From Lineus longissimus (Eukaryota; Nemertea; Pilidiophora; Heteronemertea; Lineidae), in NCBI RefSeq assembly GCF_910592395.1, contig NC_088308.1:3720001-3784000 (forward strand): a stretch of 64,000 bases of DNA, read 5' to 3'. The position numbers and the translations under genes were made by a program. This document shows positions 27,079-38,851 of this stretch, one piece after another; position 1 is the stretch's first letter, and each line of letters begins with the position of its first letter. Under the pieces are notes generated by a model. That model searched no databases, was not told the DNA's origin, and saw nothing but the letters and a program-made list of their open reading frames with translations.

Positions 27079-27819
27079 ATTACTGTCGTTTCGCTACATT
27101 GCCAGTTCGCTACAAGTCGTTTCGCTACATGTGGCGGTCGTTTCGCTACATGGTAGGTCGTTTCGCTACATGGGTGGAGTCGTTTCGCTACATGATGGGT
27201 ATGGTCGTTTCGCTACATGGAGGACGTTTCGCTACATGGGTGAGACGAGCGAGCCAACGCGAAGGCCTTGCAAAGGCCTCCAAATCTGCGTTGGAGTGCG
27301 TTTGAATGACCCCTGTCAATCAATAATAAGTACGTATACACGGATACAGACGGTTAAGCGAGCCAACGCGAAGGCCTTGCAAAGGCCTCCAAATCTGCGT
27401 TGAAGTGCGGTTGAATGACCCCTGTCAATCAATAATAAGTACGTAATTGAGCGAGCCAACGCGAATGGATGTCTATGAGGTTACTGGTCCATTCAAGTGC
27501 GAACAAACGACAAGAACCCCTTGCGCGCCATCAAACCGTATAAGTTTTTTTCCCGGCAAACTGTGCTATAATAAATTTGTAGTCACCACCGGGAATTATA
27601 GTAGGGTAAAATAGAGTAAAAATAATGACTACATCCATGTAGCGAAACGACTCCACCCATGTAGCGAAACGTCCTCCATGTAGCGAAACGACCATACCCA
27701 TCATGTAGCGAAACGACTCCACCCATGTAGCGAAACGACCTACCATGTAGCGAAACGACCGCCACATGTAGCGAAACGACTTGTAGCGAACTGGCAATGT
27801 AGCGAAACAGCCTGATACC
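27079..27819. mobile_element. Foldback/MITE-like element FB1
   Basis: Left arm 27079-27243 and right arm about 27631-27819 are inverted repeats of each other. Each arm is built of short units around GTTTCGCTACATG (seven to eight per arm, separated by short fixed spacers such as GGTGGAGTC and GGTAGGTC). The 370-bp centre holds three partial direct copies of GCGAGCCAACGCGAA (27249, 27358, 27451), the first two followed by a palindrome-like AAGGCCTTGCAAAGGCCT. No transposase. The same arms and part of the centre recur in FB2. Confidence 0.85.
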
Positions 27820-29518
27820 GTGACGTGTAGGCCTATGTACTGTTGTACACTCACTTCAGTAGTGTCACTCACTCAGTGCTCACACTGTCACCTGTGTCGG
27901 TGTGTGTGTTATGTGTGAATTAACAATCTCCCGATCTTCGGTCCGTACAATGTGGAAAATTACATACACTGATACAGTAGGCCTACACCCGTTGAATTTC
28001 TCACATATAGTCCCTTCAGGCCTACTACAATCCATGAGTTTGATCGTCCACACACTGATCCAGTGTAGCCTATATTAATAGGCCTAGGCCCTAGGCCTAG
28101 TCATAGTGCGCTGCTTGTAACATGGATGTAAAGCCTCCTTGTTAATGTTATGTTTCGATAGATAAAAGACAGTTTAAGGATGTCGTGCATGTGTGATATA
28201 GTTTTCACAACAGCAACAATGTTTTTGTGTCAAACAGATGCGTAAAGATATAGATTTTAATGATGAATGGGGCAGTCACGAGCGTCCAGTGTTGCCGTGA
28301 TCAGGTGACAGCACGACTGATCACAGTGCCAATTCGCCTCGGGTCTCGTTAGGGAGTCTTCCCTGAATGTACGCGTATGTGCTAAAAGTCTGACTGGATT
28401 CGCTATAAATAGGACACCTCTGAGGCTCCGTTTTCATGAGTTACCAAATTTGATGAAAAGGGGCCGAGTTTCACTGTTGTTTCGAACGGCGCTCTGTTCA
28501 CCAACATTGCGTATTTCATAATCATATAGATATTTGTTGGAAATTATTCCTAGCTAAGTCATGTTTAAGTTGAAATTAATTGTTTCTGAGCTCATGAAAA
28601 TGTTGTCATTCCATCTTAAGGGTTCTTTCCTGAATTTACGCAATGATGACGTGCCCTCTTAATACTTTGGTCTGAGTGCTTGGTACTACGACTAGTCTAT
28701 AATAGCATTCTCTACGGTATGAACTCTAAGGGTGTATTCAACTTCTCGTTCTCAAATCTGTATGTGATGAAATTCCTCGTCCATGAAACTACAGGACTTT
28801 TATGGGTTTTTTATTCTAAATTCACCAGAATTCGAAAAGTTGGTATCCACCAAGTTCACCATTATGACTTTTTTCTACCAGTTTTCATTGCAAGATCTGT
28901 TTAAGGAAAAACTAGCAACTCTACTATGTGATTAATACCCCATACGATTTCTATTAGACCCAATCCACAATAATCAAAAAGGTTATTTATTCATGGCTTA
29001 TGGCCAATCTCATTACCAATCTGGCTTCACGGCCTATTAGTGTATTACATCTGACACCTTTGTTTGGTTATCTAAGGCAACAACAGACTCAGTCAACCTT
29101 GAAGGAAAGTTTGCGAGTGTTACATAAAACCACTACCTGTCACATTTTATACCTTCCAATGCTTGGTTCAAGCATGCAGTGCAAGCAGAATATTCTTTCT
29201 GGCAGGGTGTGCACACTTTGACTCATTTCAACATTATGAAATAGCCAAATTACATGTGTTCAGCATCAATGTTCCAAAAGGTGGGTGTCACCTACTAAAT
29301 CTTGACATTATATCGTTTTACAGGCAAAAGGGATTTTGGAAGAGAGCCCAACTTTCCTTTGATTATTTTTTTGTGGAAAATATGTATTTTTAGGAGTCAT
29401 TGCATGAGAGAATCAGGCAAAATCTGGTACTTTCATTGGATCTGGCTGAAAGTTGCTTTTTTCATGACTTCTTGTAGAATTGATGATATTATGTATCTGT
29501 TTCAATTTCTCATTCCAG
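27820..29518. other. Non-coding segment inside the FB1-FB2 interval
   Basis: Rich in TAGGCCTA-type motifs near 27980-28110. No exon chain recognised. A 5' exon for the small plus-strand gene that follows should lie here or further left, but I cannot pick it. Confidence 0.35.
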
Positions 29519-29998
29519 ATGCTAAAAACCCTCTCCGCGTTTGCAACTGAAGAATCTTGTATGATTTGCAAGGGTATGTATATCAGCACGACGATGGATT
29601 GGCATGATATGCCATGACCTAGCTCACATTTATTTCCATAATAAGGTCAACCTCTGCCAAAGGAAAGCAAATCATGTGAAAAATTGAGATTCAACCATAA
29701 TTTTTCGGCATTTAGTATAATGACTGCTGAGTACTAATACAAATACAAGCAGAAATGCTGTAATTTTATTACACATTTGTGCCAATTTATTATTTCAGAT
29801 GACACAACCTTGTCCGCAATTGCATTCGAAGATTCTTGTTTGATTTCCAAGAAGAAGGGTAGGTATAGTATCTGGTTATGACTCGTCTGCCTTGTCAATA
29901 GAGGTGCCACTGTCAAATCTGTGTTATTGTTGGTAAAATAAACTTGTAACTTGACTCCCACAGATCCTCAAGGCAGTGAAAATATTCCAGACTTATAA
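29519..29998 (+). CDS. Small plus-strand gene, three 3' coding exons (partial)
   Basis: Three exons with clean borders, 29519-29573, 29799-29858 and 29964-29998, join in one frame and end at TAA 29996-29998. The first two exons are duplicates. They encode TLSAFATEESCMICK and TLSAIAFEDSCLISK and share splice phase, so one arose from the other. The last exon adds DPQGSENIPDL. An AATAAA occurs near 30206. The first exon could begin with its own ATG, but a larger upstream part is likely. I do not recognise the family. It lies within the interval bounded by the foldback elements, so it may be a captured or host fragment. Confidence 0.5.
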
Positions 29999-30330
29999 TT
30001 GGCGAGTTATATGGAAAAAGGATGAAACAATTTATTTTGGCATGAAGAATACAAATTACGAAACACATTCCAACTGTTATCGCCATTGCAACTTTATTAT
30101 GTGCACTCTCCTAACTAATCAAAGATATTAAAACTTTCAACATATCCATAATTTGAATTTCAAAATGAAAGATTTTTATACCAAGAAATGTTCATAAAAT
30201 GCCGTAATAAATTCGGTACAAATTTTTCCATATCATGTTTTGGTCATGTAATTAAAAATGAATTGACAGTGACACTTCTCTCTCCAAATCAGGCGGGTTA
30301 TTCAAAAGTTGTAACCATAGTAAGATGTTT

Positions 30331-30348
30331 TGTGTGTGTGTGTGTGTT
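30331..30348. repeat. (TG)n microsatellite
   Basis: A run of about eight TG dinucleotides followed by purine-rich DNA with a G8 run. Confidence 0.8.
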
Positions 30349-31175
30349 TGAGACGGGATAGGAAAAGGGTGCGGGAGGTCATGTGGGGCGGGGGGGAGAG
30401 ACTATGGTGACTGTTGTGAGAGTTGGAAGTGTGTCTGATGACCGACTTGCTCATTTTGTAGCTATTGTTGTTATTCTAGTTGTTAGAGTAGTTATCGTAG
30501 TTATCTAGCTATCGTAGTTATCTAGCTATTATAGTTGTTATTCTTTTGTTTCCTGCTTATCATCTATTTGAACCTATTCAGCTTTCAGTTGTCCAGGCCA
30601 GGCCAGGTGACCAATGACGATGATAGATTGGGTTCGATTCAAGCTATACGCTTGGTGTATTTGGTTATCGTGACTGGCGACTTGAGTCTATCTCATCTCA
30701 TGTCCAAAGCGCGGTGGCTGGGTCCCAGGCATGCTTGCCACTTTGTTCTGCGGTCCTCATCTAAGTTTCGACGGTGATGACATGGACTTAGGTTCAAAGT
30801 ACGTGTTCCCTTTGAGTCATTGTGGTTGATTGATGGGGGGAATAGACAGTTGCGTGTCGCTAGTCATTCAATTGGTCCCCTTGTTTTAGAGTGTTGGCGG
30901 GATAAGTCTTACGACTGTTAACAATAGTAAGCAATAGCTGGCCAGCGATCCCCTACCTGATCTCGAGGGGGATGGAATGACTGGGGTTAAGACCTGTTGT
31001 TAACCTGCGGAATTTCGTCGGATGAAATGTCAGGCGTGTCCGTGTGGGACTTGTGCTGAACCTGTTTAGTACAAATAACGAAGACATTGGGCTCTTTGGA
31101 TAACAACAGTGTTCTTCACCTCCTTGTGCCTCACAAAGCTAATAATATACACCCCCTGAAATCGACAAGACGGCG

Positions 31176-32934
31176 ATGAAGGAGAGCCGGCCTCCAACTC
31201 GTCAGCCGAGAAGACACTGGATGGACCCCAAGAAGATGTTGCTGCCAATGTTGGAGCCATACAGGGTAAGCATCACTTAGTCGTCAGTTATGTCTGGATT
31301 AAAAGAAGATGTCAAAATAACTCTGAAAAAAGTATCAATCTGTCGTACAATTTCAACTTTATACGTATTGGGGTGCTACACTCAATTCTGTTCAATCTGT
31401 TTTGAAACCTCTTCAACCAATTTGGTTCAAGAATGCAATTGAATGTGCTTTGTTGAATTCGTATTGACTGATTCTCATTAAAACTTGTGGTGTGCGCGTT
31501 AATACATATCAAAACAGTCCGTTGACAGGGGTCATGCACACAAGCTTGTGTTCTGTCTTGATTATCTACTAATTACAACAAAGGGCAGGGACACTCATCC
31601 GCGAAAGGCACGTTACTACAATACGTGGCAAGAGTTGCACTTTTCAAATCGAATTGCATGCGCATTAGGCCAAGTGTGGTGCAGCCGTTTCGAAACTGGT
31701 GTAGCCAATTCGTATTCCGGAGAGTGCTCTCTGGAAAACAGTTTTAAATCGGATTCAGTGTGAACGCAGCATGCAGTAGAAACACACAGAAATTAGATAA
31801 ACCCCTCAACAAAATATATGATTCTTTTTAGGCAGCCCGAGCCAACATTGTACAAGGGCCACAAGGACAAGGGACACAAGAACAAGGGACGCAAGGACAA
31901 GGGACACAAGGACAAGGGACACAAGGACAAGGGACACAAAAGACGATGTTGCAGTCTACAGGGTGAAATTTTGATCTGAATCTTGACGACCAAATAATTA
32001 GGAGTCGATCAGAGAAAAATAATAAAAAAAGAAGTAGAACTTAAAGGGTGTCATTGAAATTAATGTCAACTTATACATAGGAATCATCCCAAATAGACTG
32101 AAGCCAAAAGAAATTATTTCTTTTCTGTGAACCCTCTACCCCCTTATTAATATTATGACTAAAAACTGAAGACTCTGTCTTCATGTCTTCAACAAATGAA
32201 ATTGGCCAGGATTCATGAAGATTACGCCTGCCAAAGAGTTTGCCGATCAACATTTTATTCCCAAGAAAACGCTGTCAACTGACAACCATCTCGCCCATAT
32301 GAAAAGAAGAAAATCTTTCGGTTTCAATCTATTCATTTTGAGACAGGTCCTTGAATGTATTTTTCCTGTTTTCTAGCCCTCTGCAGATTGAGATGATGGC
32401 TGTCGAGAAGATCCAACCACTCAACCACAGTCTACAATTCGTGCTATGGTAGATGTGACTCTCAACGATTTTGGATGACAAAGGAATCCAATGCATATAT
32501 GGTAAATATAAACAGATGACAAGACGGTAAATGGGTGAACACGCCATGGGCTGAGTTCGTTTCATCAAGTCGCAAAATGGTTGATTTTATCTTCAAACTG
32601 CACGAGCAACCTCAGTTTGGAATTGAATTGCTAATCAAGTGTCAAGTACTCTAGCGTTGTGGTCGTCAGTATTCTAAGCCTTTTAGAAAATTAACTGGTA
32701 AATTTGATAAAACTGAATGAAAGGCCCTACGGCACATGCATCAATCATGGTAGAATAATGGAGTAACCTTAAATTTTGTTTTCCAGTCGCTCACAGATAC
32801 GGGCAGACGACGGAGATTCGAGTGGATTCAGTGGATCGAATGGTTGCGCTGAGGGATATCCATGTGCAGGAGTGATGAACCACAGTTCAGCAAACGATGC
32901 CTTGACAGACCAATTCAAGGAGAACCTTCGCTAA
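31176..32934 (+). CDS. Candidate small spliced gene with QGQGT repeats
   Basis: Exons 31176-31265, 31832-31962 and 32787-32934 have consensus-like splice borders (AGG|GTAAGC, TTTTTAG|G, AGG|GTGAAA, TTCCAG|T). Joined from ATG 31176 they give about 122 codons: a basic, proline-rich start, a run of QGQGT/QEQGT units from a 15-bp repeat, then a Ser/Gly-rich tail ending QFKENLR. An in-frame TAA precedes the ATG. A second frame is also open through the same exons (VGAIQGSPSQHC, then RTRDT units), so the true frame is undecided. Family unknown. It may belong to the same transcription unit as the exons at 29519-29998. Confidence 0.35.
31849..31939 (+). repeat. 15-bp tandem repeat inside coding exon
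   Basis: Six copies of caaggacaagggaca with few changes, in the middle exon of the candidate gene. The unit is a multiple of three, so every frame is preserved. Confidence 0.85.
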
Positions 32935-34465
32935 GATGAAGAAGGGAACGTGTTTACTGTGTGGATGGGAAGGACACTTAAATGTCCGTCATTCTAATAG
33001 ACTATTATGACAATATTCTAATTGACTAGAATGACAATCTTAACTCGAAAGGGACTCTCTGGACTTACAGAAAGCTACGGACATAGAGCCCTGACATGAT
33101 ACCCTGCAGCCACCATGAGGACAGCCTATCTCATACCTACGGAAGGATGCCATCACACGGTAATATAAACAAATCAATTTCAGTTTTTCAAATGCCCTTA
33201 GGTATAGCCATTGGCCTGATTTAGAGATCGTGAGCTCTCTGTTGAGGAACAATTTTCAAATGTTATTTTTGCGACACCAATTACAGTGCAATTTTCATCA
33301 AACTCGCGGTGATGATAGTTTGGACCAATCTCAATTAGTAAAACAATAAAATGTTGCAAAAAGAACTGGACGATAAAGAATGTTCTTGGTTGTAAACAGG
33401 ATAATTTAGTTATGAACATGCAAAGTCAAAGGCTTTAATCACGTTGAAGGGGGACTATAAGCAGGAGGGGGGGGGGTTAAATTGGCCATCTTCAGGTGAC
33501 TAGTATGCAAAGTAAGAGCACTGGGTCAGGTTATATTCAGCACTAAATGTATCCCTCATACAGCGTGAATAGTTTCGACATACTCTGAGAGGTGAGAGAC
33601 CCCTATTGGTGACTTTGTGTTAAACTTATCTTGCCTACCTTGCGGCTACCTTTTGATTCCTCTTTGGAAAGCTGCCCAGGCACTAATTTGTAATGAGCAT
33701 GAATATCAACTGTTGCTGATAAACAATAGCTGAAGACTCGGTAGAAACCCTTTGGTAGTGATGGTCAGGGTCTGGTTGCAAGTATTAAATAAAAGTAAAA
33801 GTGTGTTGTTTTATTACATAAGCAGTATTATGGCAACACCTTTTTGCACTCAATATAAAGAATGGTTAAAACTATCATCTGTGCAATTCTGATGAAAATT
33901 GCGTTGTTAGTATTCTAAAATACCTGGATTTAGAATGAACCGCACTTGTGTAAATGCACCATGTGCCAACAAAGCCTCGTTTTGAGTTCAGCGGTTATGG
34001 TAGGCCGCTTGGGTTGGTGCAATGTCGGTATTGATTGACTAACCAAAACCACAAGGGTGGAGCTAAACCTCGGCTCAAAATAATGACTTGGAAAATGCTC
34101 CTTAACCAAACCGCCCTTTTGACAAAACTTCCCAAATTCTAGTCCTTTACCTCCCTCTGAAACTGCTGATTAAGGATAGAATTAGTCATTGTAATGAAAT
34201 CAGGCATGTCGGGGAGGAACACAGATTTGTGTCTCTTGCTCATCCAAAGCAGCGCTCAGCGTGAGAGTCCTAAATGAAGGTTTAATAGAAAAGATGTTTT
34301 CGAAAAGTTCTTCGTCTGAAACCTATAGCACTTTTCTTAACCAGCATGAATTGTCTACTACCACAAGATTATACGGTCAGCACAATGGCCCGGCCCCTTG
34401 ACATTGAATTATCAACTTGAGCATGAATGAACAACCTTAATTTTATGTTGTCTTTTTCTTTTCAG

Positions 34466-34556
34466 CATGATGAGCCGTCCCACAGAAGGGAGAAGGATGT
34501 TGTTGACCCAGCACATCCCAACCATGCTCCCATCGCCGTCAAGTAACAGTACGACG
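34466..34556 (+). CDS. Isolated candidate 3' exon
   Basis: A strong acceptor (TTTTTCTTTTCAG) opens a 26-codon frame starting HDEPSHRREKDVV and ending at TAA 34544-34546. A donor-like G|GTTAGA follows at 34557. A second frame starting MMSRPTEG is open to that donor. The partner exons are not identified, so this is only a candidate. Confidence 0.22.
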
Positions 34557-35036
34557 GTTAGATTGTATTTTGTCACCGTAGGCTTTATCGTTTTATCAAA
34601 ATATCTGATTGAAAGGTGATTTAATGAAAATTCAAATTTTTCTGATGGTGAGAAGGCAAATATTTACTCTGCTTATGACAAGCATAGATTGTTTTAATCT
34701 ATGTTTGGTTATGATCATGACTTGTGCCATGGTTCAAAATCTTACACTTTTCAAAGAAGGGATTGAAATTATCATTATGACTTGTTTATGGCTAACAAGG
34801 GAGCCAATGATAAGTCGCTCCAGAACCCAAACAAAATAATTTTCAAGCTAAGTTTTGTTCTTAAGATAAGAAGGAATAACAATTTGGGGGATGGGTTGTT
34901 TGTGGCTACCAGAGAAGCCAACAGCTGCCAGATGAGGACCCTGAAATTCTTTTCAGACAAAAGTTATTTGTATGCTTAAAAATCACCGAATTCATCAGAT
35001 ATTTACTGGTATATCCATCACTTTTGACATGGGGTC

Positions 35037-35079
35037 CATGTGTTCTTGTTTCGCTGACCCCACGAAACAAGAACACATG
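35037..35079. repeat. Perfect 17-bp inverted repeat
   Basis: CATGTGTTCTTGTTTCG at 35037-35053 is followed after 9 bases by its exact reverse complement at 35063-35079. A transcript from either strand would form a 17-bp hairpin. No terminal motif or target duplication was seen. Confidence 0.8.
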
Positions 35080-36229
35080 TGTCTGATGGAACTGTAGGCC
35101 TTTCATACTGTTTCTCAATCTCATCAGTACCACAGAATCAACTGACATGGCCTGGGCTCTGATCCCCATGACCTTACATCACACTGGCTGGTTCAGTTGC
35201 TCAATACATGTACTATCATGCTCGAGACAAATGACCAACAGTGAATTGTTGAATTTGAATTTCCTCCTTGAAGAAATACCAAAACATCTTTCCAGTTGAA
35301 CTAAAACAGTCAGATTTAAAACTCTCACTGTTTTATTCGAAATTTAAAGACTGATCCTTCCCTAGTGGTCACACTGTGAGCCGTTGTCAAAGCATGTCAT
35401 TCGACAATGGTGGCATGCATGCATGTTTTGTTATGGCTTACCAGGGACCCCAAATTGTTGATGATGATGTTGTCCATGGGTACATCACCTTGGGCAATGA
35501 GTGATCACAATGGTTCCTTGATGACAATTTTTTACATGATACTGAATTGATTGAGAAAAGTGTAGCTTAAAAGCGTCAACTTTTAGACGTTTTAAAACTT
35601 TTGTCCTGTATGAATGTATTTGTAAATCTTGCATGTAAATATTTTGTAAAATGTCTAATGAGATCTAGACTCCATGACTTGGCAAAAAGTGGCAAAGCCA
35701 ACTTTTAATCTTTTCCCTGTCGAGGTCACCTCTTTTGTCATGCAAACGACATGTCATAACTGCTCCCTTTGTTATGCTAAGTGGCAGCCAGCTCTGTCCA
35801 GTGGCCATGACAAATGTGGTTCCTTTGTTATTCAAATCATCAGCAGTGACCAAATCTATTGTAAGCTCACATGGCTCACCTGAAGGCATGAACAATAGGT
35901 TTTAATACAATAGCTATTCATGTATTATAAACATGATGAATGCATGGAGAGGTTTTAGTGCTAACTCAAACCGTTGTTGTGGAGTACATGTAGTTGAGTC
36001 TATTGTTTTTGATCTCAATTTAGCATTGTGTTGCAAGGACACTTATCAGTGTTTCTTTGTGACATCTTGTAAAGAAGTTGACCACGTCTTAAAGGGATAG
36101 AAAAACTATCATATCTCCCGGTCCTCTTCTTGTATTGGGCTTTCGGAGTGGTGCAGCCAAAAAATAATGTACTACGATCATTGTATGAACTATAATATAC
36201 AATGTATTAAGTCATTTCAAACATAAGCA

Positions 36230-36320
36230 CCTGTCACCTGTGTGATGGAGATGGCGACTCCCTCCGACTGCGTAGGTTTTCTCCCGGTATGCGGGTTTCC
36301 TCCTACACTACATTCCAAAT
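36230..36320. mobile_element. Short SINE/LINE-tail-like remnant
   Basis: Contains GACTGCGTAGGTTTTCTCCC and GGGTTTCCTCCTAC, resembling the GGTTTTCTCCGGGT...GGTTTCCTCC segment common in dispersed repeats of marine animals. Too short and diverged to name a family. Confidence 0.35.
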
Positions 36321-37401
36321 CGTCATCTGTTTTCTTTGTAATGTACAGCAATAAAATTTTTTTGAAAGAGAAACATTTTTTTTCTTATTGACTCGCCTGT
36401 TGACACACCATCACTAATCGAAACTTTTCATCGGAGCCACTGTTGTGCTTACCAGATATTGACCTTAAAAATTGGTCAAATAAAAAATCCCCCCCCCCCC
36501 GAGGTCATCTTACCAAGTGGATTATGCATAAGGTTGCAACGACCAGAACCACTGTCTTGGACTACAAGCGCATACTGACCTTTGCACCCAAGGGGAAGAG
36601 TCCATTGATCATAATATTTGTTTGCATGGTAGTTCACTACCACTCGAGCTGTTTTCATGCTGGGTAAAAAACCAGTGGCATTCATTATAAGATAAGCCCC
36701 GAACCACAATCCTAGTCATGCTAAAAAAAGTCCCTTTGTTTTGATACAGATTATCGTGTTCCCCGAAATCTCATTCTGAGGAAATCGGGGGTTAATGTTC
36801 GCTTCTCAGCTTCAAACACAATGTCACAATCTGTTCAACACCAGCATGGGCTGTCCACAGGTGGCAACATTGTCCTTGCAGTATCGCTTGAACAGTTTGG
36901 GTCCACAAAGGACTACTCATTTTGTAGAGGGGTCGAGATTTCATGCATCCACATCAATTTTACCCTGGAGCATCATCAGACGTTGTGACATTGTCCCTCC
37001 CTGCGGCATCTACCACTAAGTCTTTGTGCAAATGCTCACATCATAAAAAAGGATCACAGAACTACCCCGAGTGATTATGATCTCCAGTCAAAGACCAACA
37101 ACAGGATGCATCAGGACTCCACCCTACCGTTCTTTCTGCCCATGAGATGTAATTCTTTCAACTGCAAGTGATTCCACTTGAAAGTAACGGATGGAGTAAC
37201 GAATGAAGTAACTACGGTTCCTATCAGATTTACAGTACTGCCACGTGCGTCAGAGTTTCCCGCCATAAGAATGAGACGGTCACATGACAGACACGACAGA
37301 GGGAATTCCTCAGTCCGTCAACGCTCACCACTTCCCACAGAACATTGCAGAATGATCCGCCAATAAGCGGCTCGTGTTTTGTTAAAAAATATAAGGGAAC
37401 G

Positions 37402-37547
37402 ACTTTAGAATTCCCGATCGGAAGTATAGGTCTAAGGGGCGAATGAATACCGAATAATGAACAAGTAGCCTAACCCTAACCCTAACCCTTTAAACCGATT
37501 CACAACTTATATAGTGCGGAGGAACATCCGATCGGGAATTCTAAAGT
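37402..37547. mobile_element. 146-bp MITE with telomere-like core
   Basis: The terminal inverted repeats ACTTTAGAATTCCCGATCGG(A) at 37402-37422 and 37527-37547 match over all 21 bases. The interior has three TAACCC repeats at about 37471-37490. No target duplication is obvious. No coding capacity. Confidence 0.8.
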
Positions 37548-37807
37548 TTAGCCGGTCATTCAATCAATGGCATCCGACAATCGGACATGGGCTAATGCAC
37601 ACATTTGTCATTTCCCCCAACCTGATCTTTTTTCTGAAATCTAATTGTTCGCCACACATCACAGGAACGTAACACATAAGTGAACACAGGTTGGACAATG
37701 CTTCAAAAGATTATCGTGAATGTACTTTTCATTAGGTCATCCAACATGTCCATCGGCGGCATCCCATAGATTGACATCATCGATGTCGTCTTCATTCCAG
37801 CCAAGGA

Positions 37808-38840
37808 ATTACTGTCGTTTCGCTACATTGCCAGTTCGCTACAAGTCGTTTCGCTACATGTGGCGGTCGTTTCGCTACGTGGTAGGTCGTTTCGCTACAT
37901 GGGTGGAGTCGTTTCGCTACATGATGGGTATGGTCGTTTCGCTACATGGAGGATGTTTCGCTACATGGGTGGAGACGAGCGAGCCAACGCGAAGGCCTTG
38001 CAAAGGTGCTAGGCCTTTGGTGCAGCATTAATATACGGCCCTTTTCAGGGCCCTCAAAAATGTAAAAGAGACAAATGTGCATGGCCTACAGATATTTCTA
38101 AGCAAGTAATAAAAATAAAGAAATAAATCGACAAACTCAGCTTTTGCAATAAATTCACGCAAAGCACGGTATATATTGAGAGTTAATTTAAGTATAAATC
38201 TCATCATCTATCTGTATATATAGATATACGGTCAAATGATGGAACAATTAATTTGAGGCAGCTCAATGCATATATATCGGGTGTCCCAAAAAAAAATGTC
38301 CCAAAGTTCGACGGGTATAGCTGTTGGTGGACTGATCTCTTTCAAAATTCTCACAGTTCAATACTTCAAGATATTGTAAATATGATGGCATGGGAACCAG
38401 TCCTCCCGACCATTGTAGTATACACAGTGTATGAGGATTTTAACAAAAAATGGGGCCGGCCTTTTTTCGTAGGGGCGGGCGGGGACGATCACCAACTCTT
38501 TTTTTTATGTGGCCTAACCCAGGCCAGGACGACAAGAACCCCTTGCGCGCCATCAACCGTATAAGTTTTTTTACCGGCAAACTGTGCTATAATAAATTTG
38601 TAGTCACCACCGGGAATTATAGTAGGGTAAAATAGAGTAAAAATAATGACTACATCCATGTAGCGAAACGACTCCACCCATGTAGCGAAACGTCCTCCAT
38701 GTAGCGAAACGACCATACCCATCATGTAGCGAAACGACTCCACCCATGTAGCGAAACGACCTACCATGTTGCGAAACGACCGCCACATGTAACGAAACGA
38801 CTTGTAGCGAACTGGCAATGTAACGAAACAGCCTGATACC
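37808..38840. mobile_element. Foldback/MITE-like element FB2
   Basis: It has the same arms as FB1: left arm 37808-37972 and inverted right arm about 38652-38840, with one- or two-base changes. It also shares the inner right segment (about 38526-38655, matching 27509-27640) and the start of the inner left segment. The centre (38020-38520) differs from FB1 and is AT-rich with no coding capacity that I can support. Confidence 0.85.
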
Positions 38841-38851
38841 CCTTGTCTCGA
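38841..38851 (+). repeat. Right copy of 11-bp outer direct repeat (possible target duplication)
   Basis: CCTTGTCTCGA directly after FB2, identical to 27068-27078 directly before FB1. Confidence 0.6.

Noticed and set aside
37471-37490. Chromosome end or telomere
   Set aside because: Only three TAACCC units, enclosed within a short inverted-repeat element and followed by ordinary DNA.
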